DNA of 13,905 bases from DATGXB01 sp035298905. Its GTDB lineage: Bacteria; Cyanobacteriota; Cyanobacteriia; Cyanobacteriales; Nostocaceae. The stretch lies in assembly GCA_035298905.1 (NCBI GenBank), contig DATGXQ010000458.1:1-13905 (forward strand), given 5' to 3'. Every line of letters starts with the position of its first letter. The stretch's first letter is position 1. The position numbers and the translations under genes were made by a program. A model generated the notes under the pieces. The model was not told where the DNA came from and made no database searches. It saw nothing but the letters and a program-made list of their open reading frames with translations. Shown here piece by piece: positions 1 through 6,290 of this stretch.

Positions 1-69
1 GACGAGGACCGTGAGCGCCTGCTGCAGATCGACGGCGCGATGCCGCGTCTCAACGCGATCCCCCAATAG
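1..69 (+). CDS. 3' end of an unidentified GC-rich ORF (partial)
   Basis: The frame opening at base 1 stays open for 22 codons and ends at TAG 67-69, with the C-terminus reading RLNAIPQ. Nothing in it identifies a family. About two-thirds of the first 60 bases are G or C, and third codon positions are mostly G/C, unlike every other gene in the window, which uses A/T-ending codons. The GC content drops abruptly within a few bases of the stop codon. It could be the tail of a gene from a high-GC genome joined here by transfer, or an assembly chimera at a contig edge. The reading frame is what I see; its origin is inference. Confidence 0.35.
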   Translation, partial: DEDRERLLQIDGAMPRLNAIPQ

Positions 70-166
70 GGCATTGTAAAAGAAAGAAAAATTATGTTTT
101 CTAGTAATTTATAGCTGCTTTATTTCTTTGTGTGTAACAGCGCAAAATTTTAACAGGGGATAAATC

Positions 167-1090
167 ATGCACATTCCTGATGGATTCGTTTCTGTGCCAG
201 TAGCAGGAGTCACCAGTTTAGCAAGTATGACGGCTTTAGCTGTGGCTATGGGGCGATCGCAAACTGATTTAGGAATGCGTCGCGCACCTATTCTCGGTTT
301 AACCACGGCCTTTATTTTTGCTGCCCAAATGGTAAATTTCCCCGTAGCCGGGGGAACCAGTGGACATTTAATCGGTGCAACTTTAGCGGCGCTCGTTCTC
401 GGTAGTCCTTGGGCGGGAATGTTATGTATTGCTACAGTATTAATTATTCAAGCTGTATTGTTTGCTGATGGCGGCATCACTGCTTTAGGTGCAAATATTT
501 TAAATATGGGAGTATTTAGCGTTTGGGCTGGCTGGATTTTAAGCCAAACTCTACAACGACTTTTAGGAGGATCAAAAACTCGTTTACCCCTAGCGGCGGG
601 TATTGCTGCGGGTGTGAGTGTGGTAGTTGCAGCCATAGCTTGTGCGATCGAATTAGCTTTATCTGGCACAGCACCAATTAACATCGTTTTACCCGCGATG
701 ACAGGAATACATATTTTAATCGGTGTCGGTGAAGGATTGATTACCGGTGGTGTGTTAGCTTATTTAGCCATAGCCAGACCAGATTTATTACCAGGTGAAG
801 AAAATAAATTTAGTGGTTGGTTAGTTCCAGTTGTAGGGACTTTTTTAGTCGCTGGGGTGTTGTCCTTATTTGCTTCCGCTTGGCCAGATGGTTTAGAAAA
901 AGTAGCAGCAGATTTAGGCTTTATTAAACTAGCCGACAATGTGCGGGTAATTGTGCCTACACCTTTAGCTGATTATGGTATTGAAGGTTGGGGGGCGATC
1001 GGTAATAGCATTGCTGGACTGTTGGGGGCTGCGGTTTGCTTTGCTGTAGCTTTTGGAATTGCTAAAGTATTTAAACCGAAGAATGCTTAA
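167..1090 (+). CDS. cbiM: CbiM/NikM-type Ni/Co ECF transporter substrate-capture protein with C-terminal PDGLE domain
   Basis: This is the integral membrane S-component of an energy-coupling-factor importer for cobalt or nickel. The 307-residue protein starts MHIPDG. In the NikM/CbiM family the N-terminal amine, His2 and a histidine near residue 67 bind the metal, and here His2 and GTSGHLIG (His67) are both present. The start must be exact because the N-terminus is a ligand; ATG 167 has an AGGGG ribosome site 7 bases upstream. Several hydrophobic segments span residues 15-230. Residues 239-243 read PDGLE, the hallmark of the CbiN/NikN-like tail, followed by a last membrane helix at about 280-300, so the accessory subunit is fused to this protein. 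The stop overlaps the start of cbiQ. No cobalamin riboswitch fits in the 97 bases upstream, and the sequence does not decide between Ni and Co. Confidence 0.93.
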   Translation: MHIPDGFVSVPVAGVTSLASMTALAVAMGRSQTDLGMRRAPILGLTTAFIFAAQMVNFPVAGGTSGHLIGATLAALVLGSPWAGMLCIATVLIIQAVLFADGGITALGANILNMGVFSVWAGWILSQTLQRLLGGSKTRLPLAAGIAAGVSVVVAAIACAIELALSGTAPINIVLPAMTGIHILIGVGEGLITGGVLAYLAIARPDLLPGEENKFSGWLVPVVGTFLVAGVLSLFASAWPDGLEKVAADLGFIKLADNVRVIVPTPLADYGIEGWGAIGNSIAGLLGAAVCFAVAFGIAKVFKPKNA

Positions 1091-1733
1091 TATTTCTGTA
1101 CCTCTACGTTTGCAGTTGTCCTTAGTTATTGTCATCGGGACAGCTTTATTAAAGTATCATGCTTGGTCAAATTTGGCGGTGTATGGTGCGATCGCCATTT
1201 TTTGGGCTTTTAGCTTACGTGTACCTATAGGCCGTTTAGGTGGGTTACTAGGTGCAGAATTAATTTTTCTCTCTTTAGTAGCTTTACCTTTAGGCAAGGA
1301 ACGAGCGAGTTTTTTACTAGTGCGTTCCTTAATTTGTCTTCTGACTATGAATAGTTTTTTGTTAACTTTACCGCCCCATAGCTTTGGTATTGCTCTCAAA
1401 AGTTTACCTCTACCTGCACCATTTAAGGAAAATTTACTTTTAGCTGGACAATATTTAGAAATATTACTAGCTGAAATCACCCAAATGCAGCGTAGCGCCC
1501 AACTACGAGGTTTAAATGGTTCTGCTAGTTGGTTACGTTATGCCAGTGCGGGGATGATTGGCACTTTATATCTCCGCACTTTAGCTAGAGCAGAACGAGT
1601 TTATGCAGCAATGGTAGTGCGTGGTTATAACGGAGAATTACCTGTAGATACTACCCCCAGACCAAAAGAACGGTTAATTTTAATGGCAGCTGGAATCATA
1701 GCTGCTTGTTTAACTTTTAGTTCGTATATTTGA
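1083..1733 (+). CDS. cbiQ: CbiQ-type ECF transporter transmembrane (T) subunit
   Basis: This is the transmembrane coupling subunit that links the CbiO ATPase to the CbiM substrate protein in the inner membrane. Starting at ATG 1083 gives 216 residues, with hydrophobic segments near 12-22, 32-43, 57-70, 77-95 and 197-212. The two cytoplasmic coupling motifs of the family are visible: AQLRG at 139-143 and AMVVRGYNG at 176-184, each with the Arg-Gly that inserts into the ATPase groove. The ATG overlaps the cbiM stop by 8 bases, which suggests translational coupling. An upstream in-frame TTG at 1053 would add ten residues, but it lies inside cbiM and lacks a ribosome site, so the ATG is preferred. 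At 216 residues it is slightly short for CbiQ but complete. Confidence 0.92.
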   Translation: MLNISVPLRLQLSLVIVIGTALLKYHAWSNLAVYGAIAIFWAFSLRVPIGRLGGLLGAELIFLSLVALPLGKERASFLLVRSLICLLTMNSFLLTLPPHSFGIALKSLPLPAPFKENLLLAGQYLEILLAEITQMQRSAQLRGLNGSASWLRYASAGMIGTLYLRTLARAERVYAAMVVRGYNGELPVDTTPRPKERLILMAAGIIAACLTFSSYI

Positions 1734-1743
1734 GTTAAAAATT

Positions 1744-2508
1744 TTGACTTCTATCAGTTCTCATCTGCAAATTCCTGTTTCTTCACCTCAAACTAATGTA
1801 GTAGAGGTGCAAAATCTGGTTTATGTCTATCCTCAGCAACAACCAGTATTAAGAGATGTGTCTTTTAATTTAAAGACAGGCGATCGCGTGGCTTTAATTG
1901 GTGCTACCGGTTCAGGAAAAAGCACCTTACTAGAAAGTTTAATTGGTTTAAAACAACCCCAAGCCGGGAAAATTTACATTAATGGCATTGCCGTAGAAAC
2001 GAAAACACTACCACAAGTGCGGAGACAAATTGGTTTTGGTTTCCAAGATGCCAACGACCAATTATTTATGCCCACAATTTTAGAAGATATTACCTTTGGA
2101 TTACGTAATTATGGCGTTTCTCCAGCCATAGCCAGAGATAAAGGTAGGCAATTATTAGCTGACTTTGGTTTAGAAGCCTATAGCGATCGTTCCGCGCATG
2201 AACTTTCTGGAGGACAAAGACGTTTAGCCGCCTTAGCGTCGATTTTAGCCTTAGATCCGGCAGTTCTAATTTTAGATGAACCCACCACCGGACTTGATCC
2301 TGCTTGGAGAAGAAATTTAGCCCAAGTGTTATTAAATTTGCCTGTGCAAGCAATGTTAATAGCTTCTCATGATTTACATTGGTTGGGGAGGGTGACACAA
2401 CGCGCTCTAGTTTTATCTGAAGGCAGAATCCAAATTGACAGCGATATGCGATCGCTTTTGCAAAATGGCAGTCGTTTAGAGGAGTTAGGTTTACCAATCG
2501 ATTGGTAG
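1744..2508 (+). CDS. cbiO: CbiO-type ECF transporter ATP-binding protein
   Basis: This is the cytoplasmic ATPase that powers the CbiM-CbiQ metal importer. All ABC motifs are present in the 254 residues: Walker A GATGSGKST at 53-61, a Q-loop followed by DANDQLF at 101-108 (the form typical of ECF ATPases), signature LSGGQ at 154-158, Walker B VLILDE at 174-179, the D-loop, and a switch histidine in ASHD (His209). The gene lies 10 bases after the cbiQ stop. I take the start as TTG 1744 because no in-frame ATG precedes the conserved strand at residue 20; an in-frame GTG codes for the valine at residue 22 (VEVQNL). The first 20 residues are therefore uncertain. The last gene of the operon, it is followed by a purine-rich tract and no strong terminator. 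Confidence 0.93.
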   Translation: MTSISSHLQIPVSSPQTNVVEVQNLVYVYPQQQPVLRDVSFNLKTGDRVALIGATGSGKSTLLESLIGLKQPQAGKIYINGIAVETKTLPQVRRQIGFGFQDANDQLFMPTILEDITFGLRNYGVSPAIARDKGRQLLADFGLEAYSDRSAHELSGGQRRLAALASILALDPAVLILDEPTTGLDPAWRRNLAQVLLNLPVQAMLIASHDLHWLGRVTQRALVLSEGRIQIDSDMRSLLQNGSRLEELGLPIDW

Positions 2509-2510
2509 CT

Positions 2511-2553
2511 GAGGGAGATGGGGAGGATAAGGGAGATGAAGGAGAGGAGGAGG
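2511..2553 (+). repeat. Purine-rich low-complexity tract after cbiO
   Basis: Almost every base in this 43-base stretch is A or G, in irregular units such as GGGAGAT and GGAGAGG. It begins three bases after the cbiO stop. Tracts like this are common between genes in Nostoc-type genomes. I see no gene or terminator in it. Confidence 0.6.
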
Positions 2554-2599
2554 TAATTTTCTTTCCCAATCCCCAATCACTATCAGGTATAACAAAACT

Positions 2600-2627
2600 A
2601 CCCAATTATTAGTTACTATGATTGGGT
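2600..2627. repeat. 7-bp inverted repeat between cbiO and the lipoprotein gene
   Basis: ACCCAAT (2600-2606) and ATTGGGT (2621-2627) are perfect inverted copies separated by 14 bases. No T-run follows directly, so it is a poor intrinsic terminator. It could be a protein-binding site, because it sits just upstream of the TATAAT at 2639. Confidence 0.35.
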
Positions 2628-2638
2628 TTGATAGCTGT

Positions 2639-2644
2639 TATAAT
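2639..2644 (+). promoter_or_regulatory. Consensus -10 box (TATAAT) abutting the lipoprotein start
   Basis: A perfect TATAAT ends four bases before ATG 2649. No good -35 lies 16-18 bases upstream. If the box is used, transcription would begin at about 2650-2652, giving a leaderless message or initiation at GTG 2658. An alternative box, TATAAC at 2588-2593, would give a normal leader. Confidence 0.4.
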
Positions 2645-2648
2645 ATGA

Positions 2649-3125
2649 ATGACTGTTGTGCGTAAGTATACCTTAATTGCTCCTCTCAGCCTGAGTATTG
2701 CTTTATTAGTGACTGGTTGTGGTGAAAAAAAAGCCTCTCAATGTCAGCGACTAATTCAAGTTGTAGATCAAGGATCATCTTTAATTGACACAAATAAAGG
2801 TAAGCAAGTGACGACTAGCTTACAACTCTCCAAGGATTTAGCAGCTGTGACTAAATCATTGGAGGAAATGAACTTATCAGATCCCAAACTCAAAGAATTT
2901 CAAAGTAGTTTTGTCAAAATTTTCCAAAATCTCAGCCAGGCGATCGCTAAAGCTGCTACAGCCCTCAATGTAGCTAAAACAGCAGAGGCAACCCCAGATG
3001 GACGGCAAAAAATTCAAAAAGCTAAAACAGAAATTGACTCAGCACTTACATCTGCCAAAACTACCGCTCAAGAATCAGACACACTAAGAAATCAGCTTAA
3101 TCAATACTGTACTCAGCCTGAATAG
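2649..3125 (+). CDS. Small cyanobacterial lipoprotein of unknown function
   Basis: The 158-residue protein begins with a lipoprotein signal: basic MTVVRK, a hydrophobic stretch (residues 8-21) and a lipobox ending LVTGC. Cys24 is therefore the likely lipid-modified residue, and the mature protein would be anchored to a membrane facing the periplasm. The remainder is Lys/Gln/Ala-rich and looks almost wholly alpha-helical, with coiled-coil-like stretches around 60-110 and 118-150. Cys32 and Cys154 are the only other cysteines and could tie the two ends together by a disulfide. I do not recognise a named family. ATG 2649 is the nominal start; GTG 2658 would shorten the signal by three residues and also works. 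The gene is followed by an intrinsic terminator, so it looks monocistronic and separate from cbiMQO. Confidence 0.75.
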   Translation: MTVVRKYTLIAPLSLSIALLVTGCGEKKASQCQRLIQVVDQGSSLIDTNKGKQVTTSLQLSKDLAAVTKSLEEMNLSDPKLKEFQSSFVKIFQNLSQAIAKAATALNVAKTAEATPDGRQKIQKAKTEIDSALTSAKTTAQESDTLRNQLNQYCTQPE

Positions 3126-3166
3126 TTTTCCTTGACTATTCTATGGCTAATTTTAAAACCTATTTG

Positions 3167-3199
3167 TCCCCGTCTGCTGAAGTCGGGGATTTTTGTTTT
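3167..3199 (+). terminator. Intrinsic terminator of the lipoprotein gene
   Basis: TCCCCG (3167-3172) pairs with CGGGGA (3184-3189) across an 11-base loop and is followed by the T-rich run TTTTTGTTTT. It lies 42 bases after the stop codon at 3125 in the right orientation. Confidence 0.8.
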
Positions 3200-3323
3200 A
3201 AGTATAGGAAAATATAATCGGGTATTTTTACGGTAGTAATTTTCAAAAAACTGATTTTTATTTTCCTATCTGCTCAATGGAACATTCCTAACTAACTATT
3301 AAATCTTAGAACCTATCTAAAGC

Positions 3324-3432
3324 TTATATAGCAATCCGATCTGAGTTGTGAACTGACTTTTGGAAAAAGGGAACAGGGAACAGGGAACAGGGAACAGGTA
3401 GCGTTCATAAATGATTTAGGATTGCTATATAA
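3324..3432. mobile_element. MITE-like element with 14-bp terminal inverted repeats
   Basis: TTATATAGCAATCC (3324-3337) is matched perfectly by its reverse complement at 3419-3432, giving a 109-bp non-coding element. Its interior holds a heptanucleotide tandem repeat. No transposase lies inside, so it would be a non-autonomous element. A degenerate relative of its left part is seen at 12424-12483. Between 3200 and 3624 I see only this element, a weak promoter candidate and no ORF. Confidence 0.65.
3369..3398 (+). repeat. Short tandem repeat, GGGAACA x4 plus GG
   Basis: Four perfect head-to-tail copies of GGGAACA run from 3369 to 3396 and a partial fifth follows. Heptanucleotide tandem repeats of this type are characteristic of heterocystous cyanobacterial genomes. 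It lies inside the MITE-like element. Confidence 0.85.
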
Positions 3433-3543
3433 CAAATCTATTGAGCAAATTCCCGTCTACGACAATTGTATTTGCTGACTGGGTTAAATTAGCTGAAAAA
3501 CTTGGCAGTTCAGATTTTAACTGTTTATTATGGATACATAGAG

Positions 3544-3595
3544 CCTGGATATTTGCATCTGTGTAATTGCAGTTACACTATAGAGAAAATCCAGG
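3544..3595 (+). promoter_or_regulatory. Weak promoter candidate flanked by an inverted repeat, upstream of the DUF1361 gene
   Basis: TTGCAT (3553-3558) and CACTAT (3576-3581) are 17 bases apart, a plausible but poor -35/-10 pair. They are enclosed by CCTGGAT (3544-3550) and its perfect inverted copy ATCCAGG (3589-3595), which could be an operator. This is inferred from spacing only. Confidence 0.25.
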
Positions 3596-3624
3596 TAAAT
3601 CCGTTGTTTTGTTAGAGAGGATCT

Positions 3625-4296
3625 ATGAAAGCAGAATTGATTGAACTGATAGATAAAGTTATCCAAGTTTTACAAATTAATATACGTTGGATGACTTGGA
3701 ATTTATTTTTAGCATTTATTCCCTTAGTGTTAAGTGTTTGGTTATTTCGCATGAAACGCGGACGTTCTTGGGTTTGGTGGCTAGGATTTATAGCTTTTTA
3801 TGCTTTTTTACCAAATGCACCTTATCTTTTAACTGATGTCATTCATTTAATAGATGATATCCGCAGAATTCCCTCGGTTTGGATGATTACATTAGTTTTG
3901 ATTCCTACTTATTTATTGGTCATTTTCGCTGGCTTTGAAGCTTATGTTATTTCCCTGATTAACTTAGGCTACTATTTACACCGCATCGACAAAAGCAAAT
4001 GGATTTTAAGAGTTGAATTAATCACTCATACTCTTTGTGCCGTTGGTGTCTATTGGGGTCGGTTTTTGCGGTTTAATAGTTGGGATTTAGTCACTCAACC
4101 TGATGCTATAATCACTAGAGGGATTGAAGAAATTTTCGGTAAACAGCCTTTAGTAATTATTACCATAACTTTTGTAATCCTCACAAGTTTACATTGGCTA
4201 ATGAAAAGGGTTACTTTGGGTTTTATTCATCAACCCCAATATCATAGCAGTATCAATTCACCATCAAATAATCCGCGTTTACCTAATGCTAGTTAA
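3625..4296 (+). CDS. DUF1361 family multi-pass membrane protein
   Basis: The 223-residue protein carries the two hallmark blocks of the DUF1361 family: FLPNAPYLLTDVIHL at 61-75 and WGRFLRFNSWDLVTQP at 144-159. Hydrophobic segments near 26-42, 48-65, 87-108, 132-147 and 176-193 predict about five membrane helices. The conserved polar blocks lie next to the membrane. The function of the family is unknown to me; the conserved Asn, Asp and His residues could form an active or ligand site, but that is a guess. The start is supported by GAGAGGA just upstream of ATG 3625. The tail after residue 205 is polar and Ser/Asn/Pro-rich. A terminator follows, so it appears to be transcribed alone. Confidence 0.85.
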   Translation: MKAELIELIDKVIQVLQINIRWMTWNLFLAFIPLVLSVWLFRMKRGRSWVWWLGFIAFYAFLPNAPYLLTDVIHLIDDIRRIPSVWMITLVLIPTYLLVIFAGFEAYVISLINLGYYLHRIDKSKWILRVELITHTLCAVGVYWGRFLRFNSWDLVTQPDAIITRGIEEIFGKQPLVIITITFVILTSLHWLMKRVTLGFIHQPQYHSSINSPSNNPRLPNAS

Positions 4297-4323
4297 TTTT
4301 GGTTTTGACTATAACTCAATCCG

Positions 4324-4375
4324 TACCCGTTTCTTACTCTCTCTTACTAAGGGAATAGAAGACGGGTAATTTTTT
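4324..4375 (+). terminator. Probable intrinsic terminator after the DUF1361 gene
   Basis: TACCCGT (4324-4330) pairs with ACGGGTA (4362-4368), extended by TTCT against AGAA with one bulged G, and is followed by ATTTTTT. The loop is long (about 20 bases or more), which lowers confidence. Confidence 0.6.
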
Positions 4376-4391
4376 ATCAAAAGAAAGATGA

Positions 4392-4454
4392 ATTTTTACC
4401 ACGTAAGGCTGTGAAATAAATTTAGATGGTTTAATTTTTAGACGTGGTGAGAAT
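4392..4454 (+). promoter_or_regulatory. Hairpin able to cover the ribosome site of the BaeRF gene
   Basis: Bases 4392-4404 can pair with 4442-4454 as 13 consecutive pairs. The core is ACCACGT with ACGTGGT, extended outward by A-U and two G-U pairs. The right arm contains the only Shine-Dalgarno-like bases (GGTGAG) and ends directly before ATG 4455. In the RNA the stem would hide the ribosome site, with a 37-base A/U-rich loop. Confidence 0.45.
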
Positions 4455-5624
4455 ATGACAGTATTATCTATTGATGAATTCAAAACTTTAGTAGAACAGC
4501 CACAATTTCCTTGTATATCCCTGTATATGCCGACACAAAAAGCCGGTGCAGAGATACGCCAAAATCCAATCCGCTTTAAAAATTTAATCAAAGCAGCAGA
4601 GGAACGCTTAGAAGAATTAGGAATGCGTTCAACTGAAGCATTAGATTTATTGCAACCAGCCAGAGAATTAGACAAAAATGATTTTTGGGAACATCAAGAA
4701 GAGGGATTAGTAATTTTTATCTCTCCAAATCAATTTCATTATTATTGTGTACCAATTACCTTACCAGAATTAGTAATTGTGGGTGAGCAATTTCACCTCA
4801 AGCCATTATTGCATTTAATAAATAATGATGGCAGTTTTTATATTTTGGCCTTGAGTCAACAAGAGGTGAAATTTTTTCAAGCTACTCGCTACAGCATTAA
4901 TGAAATAGAAGTAGAAAATATGCCGGAAACTTTAGAAGCAGCTTTATTAGAAGAGGCTTTACAAAAAGGAGTGCAACATCGCATAGCTACTGGTAAAGGA
5001 GGAACAGCAAATCCTGCTCAACATCCAGGTTCATTTCATGGTCAAGGTAGCCCAGATCAAGATAAACATCAAGAGGATATTTTACAATTTTGTTATGCCG
5101 TTGATAGGGCATTACATGAAAAAATTAAGGAAGAAAAAGCACCTTTAATTTTAGCAGGTGTAGAATATCTTTTTCCTCTTTACAGAGAAGCAAATACCTA
5201 TTCTCATTTATTAGCAGCAGGGATTACTGGCAATCAAGAAGATGTTAAACCAGAACAATTACGTGAGCAAGCATGGGAAATTGTTGAGCCGTTATTTCAT
5301 CAACATGAAGAAGAAGCGATCGCACTTTATCAACAATTAGCCGGTGAGGGTACAAATCAAGCCACAAATGAGTTAAAAGAAATAGTCCCAGCCGCTTATT
5401 ATCACCGAGTCGATACTTTATTTGTGCCTGTAGGTAAACAAGTTTGGGGTAAACTTGACCCAGAAAACATGAGTTTAGATTTACATCCTGAACCAGAACC
5501 AAATGATGAAGACTTATTAGATTTAGCAGCAGTTCACACCCTGTTAAATGGTGGTAAAGTGTATACCTTAGAACCTGAAAAAATGCCTAATGGTTCAACC
5601 TTAGCAGCTATTTTCCGGTATTAG
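4455..5624 (+). CDS. BaeRF-family protein (bacterial archaeo-eukaryotic release factor-like)
   Basis: The 389-residue soluble protein has the layout of the bacterial eRF1-like (BaeRF) families. The N-terminal block ISLYMPTQKAG at 21-31 is followed by the RxNPIRFKNLI segment. A central glycine/histidine-rich linker comes before the acidic helix containing DKHQEDILQF. A late block, ANTYSHLLAAGITGN, precedes the conserved W of QAWEIVEP. I assign it to this superfamily with the exact subfamily (perhaps family 3) uncertain. Members are thought to act at ribosomes or in stress responses; there is no direct evidence of function here. ATG 4455 has a GGTGAG ribosome site that lies in a hairpin arm. 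The gene ends 20 bases from the convergent toxin gene, and no terminator is evident. Older annotations usually call such genes hypothetical. Confidence 0.7.
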   Translation: MTVLSIDEFKTLVEQPQFPCISLYMPTQKAGAEIRQNPIRFKNLIKAAEERLEELGMRSTEALDLLQPARELDKNDFWEHQEEGLVIFISPNQFHYYCVPITLPELVIVGEQFHLKPLLHLINNDGSFYILALSQQEVKFFQATRYSINEIEVENMPETLEAALLEEALQKGVQHRIATGKGGTANPAQHPGSFHGQGSPDQDKHQEDILQFCYAVDRALHEKIKEEKAPLILAGVEYLFPLYREANTYSHLLAAGITGNQEDVKPEQLREQAWEIVEPLFHQHEEEAIALYQQLAGEGTNQATNELKEIVPAAYYHRVDTLFVPVGKQVWGKLDPENMSLDLHPEPEPNDEDLLDLAAVHTLLNGGKVYTLEPEKMPNGSTLAAIFRY

Positions 5625-5643
5625 GTTAAACAAATTGCTATGG

Positions 5644-6015
5644 TTAGGATCGACTCCGAATAAGACGAGAGAGCGCACGGCGGGTTTCGACTGTGGTGAA
5701 ACAACCCAAAAGGGAATCAGGTAAACGAGTTGTCAAAAGTTGAAGAATTTTAGCATTGACAATGCTGGCTGGGATGTCATTGGGAAGGTTGATAAATATG
5801 ACTCCAGCAGTGAAGTCTTCAGGCCAACTTCTGGGGTCAGCCAGTCCTCTATCACGGGTAATAATAATGGCATCAGCACTTATAGCAGCTTCCATTACTT
5901 CTGTGTCAGGATGCCCACGTAAACCAATATCGCGCACATCTTGTACAGCAAATCCTAAAGCAGCAATTTGAGGGGCAAGTGAGCGAGGCATATTTTCATC
6001 GACCAGGAAATTCAA
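5644..6015 (-). CDS. DUF5615 PIN-like toxin
   Basis: This 123-residue protein is the probable ribonuclease toxin of a type II toxin-antitoxin pair. It has the compact PIN-like layout of DUF5615: FLVDENMP at 3-10 (Asp6, Glu7), HPDTEV at 35-40 and IITRDRG at 51-57 (Asp55), which together supply the acidic metal-binding cluster. The start is TTG 6015-6013. It is the only usable start because the antitoxin stop lies in the same frame one codon earlier (TAA GCA TTG). GGGAG in the antitoxin's last codons stands 8 bases before the TTG and is a good ribosome site, so translation is likely coupled. Target RNA is unknown. After the DAIIITRDRG core the C-terminus (residues 60-123) is of normal length, so the toxin looks intact. 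Confidence 0.88.
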   Translation of the reverse strand: MNFLVDENMPRSLAPQIAALGFAVQDVRDIGLRGHPDTEVMEAAISADAIIITRDRGLADPRSWPEDFTAGVIFINLPNDIPASIVNAKILQLLTTRLPDSLLGCFTTVETRRALSRLIRSRS

Positions 6016-6018
6016 TGC

Positions 6019-6246
6019 TTACGCTCCCAGTGCAGTGACTTCAGTATGTTTAACAAGGTCAGCAGCATATCGAAGTGCTGCTTCGACTTGAGTTTTAGTG
6101 AGTTCGTATTCTTCCATAACTTCTTCTTTACTCATACCACCTGCTAAGGAGCCAATGATGATAGAGACAGGAACACGAGTTCCAGTAATCACGGGTGTAC
6201 CATGATGAATAGCAGGGTCTACATTGATGTGTGGTGCAATTTCCAT
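6019..6246 (-). CDS. DUF433 antitoxin
   Basis: This 75-residue protein is a DUF433 (VapB-like) antitoxin that would bind and silence the adjacent DUF5615 toxin and probably repress the operon. The family pattern is complete: INVDPAIHHGTPVITGTRVPV at residues 7-27 contains the GxPVIxGTRVPV block, followed by the helix-turn-helix-like segment GGMSKEEVMEEYELTKTQV at 36-54 and the AALRYAADL helix at 57-65. The purine-rich AGAG...AAAG sequence about 10 bases upstream supports ATG 6246. The gene precedes the toxin, the usual order for such pairs, with three bases between the stop and the toxin TTG. The 44 bases upstream, before the Uma2 pseudogene ends, leave room for only a short promoter. Confidence 0.88.
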   Translation of the reverse strand: MEIAPHINVDPAIHHGTPVITGTRVPVSIIIGSLAGGMSKEEVMEEYELTKTQVEAALRYAADLVKHTEVTALGA

Positions 6247-6290
6247 AGATACTTTCTCTCTAGGATTAGTTTTTAGACTGCGGACTGGAA

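Noticed and set aside
70..166. Cobalamin riboswitch or clear promoter before cbiM
   Set aside because: Ninety-seven bases are too short for the riboswitch, none of its conserved boxes was seen, and no -35/-10 pair has normal spacing.
1053..1082. TTG 1053 as the cbiQ start
   Set aside because: It lies inside the last helix of cbiM with no ribosome site; ATG 1083 gives a normal CbiQ with an 8-base overlap.
2090..2605. Long minus-strand ORF across cbiO
   Set aside because: It is the antisense shadow of cbiO with low-complexity composition and no family resemblance.
3369..3398. CRISPR-like array
   Set aside because: The repeats are 7 bases with no spacers and no cas genes nearby; they are a tandem repeat.
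5740..5971. Plus-strand ORFs over the DUF5615 toxin
   Set aside because: They are antisense shadows of a clear PIN-like gene.
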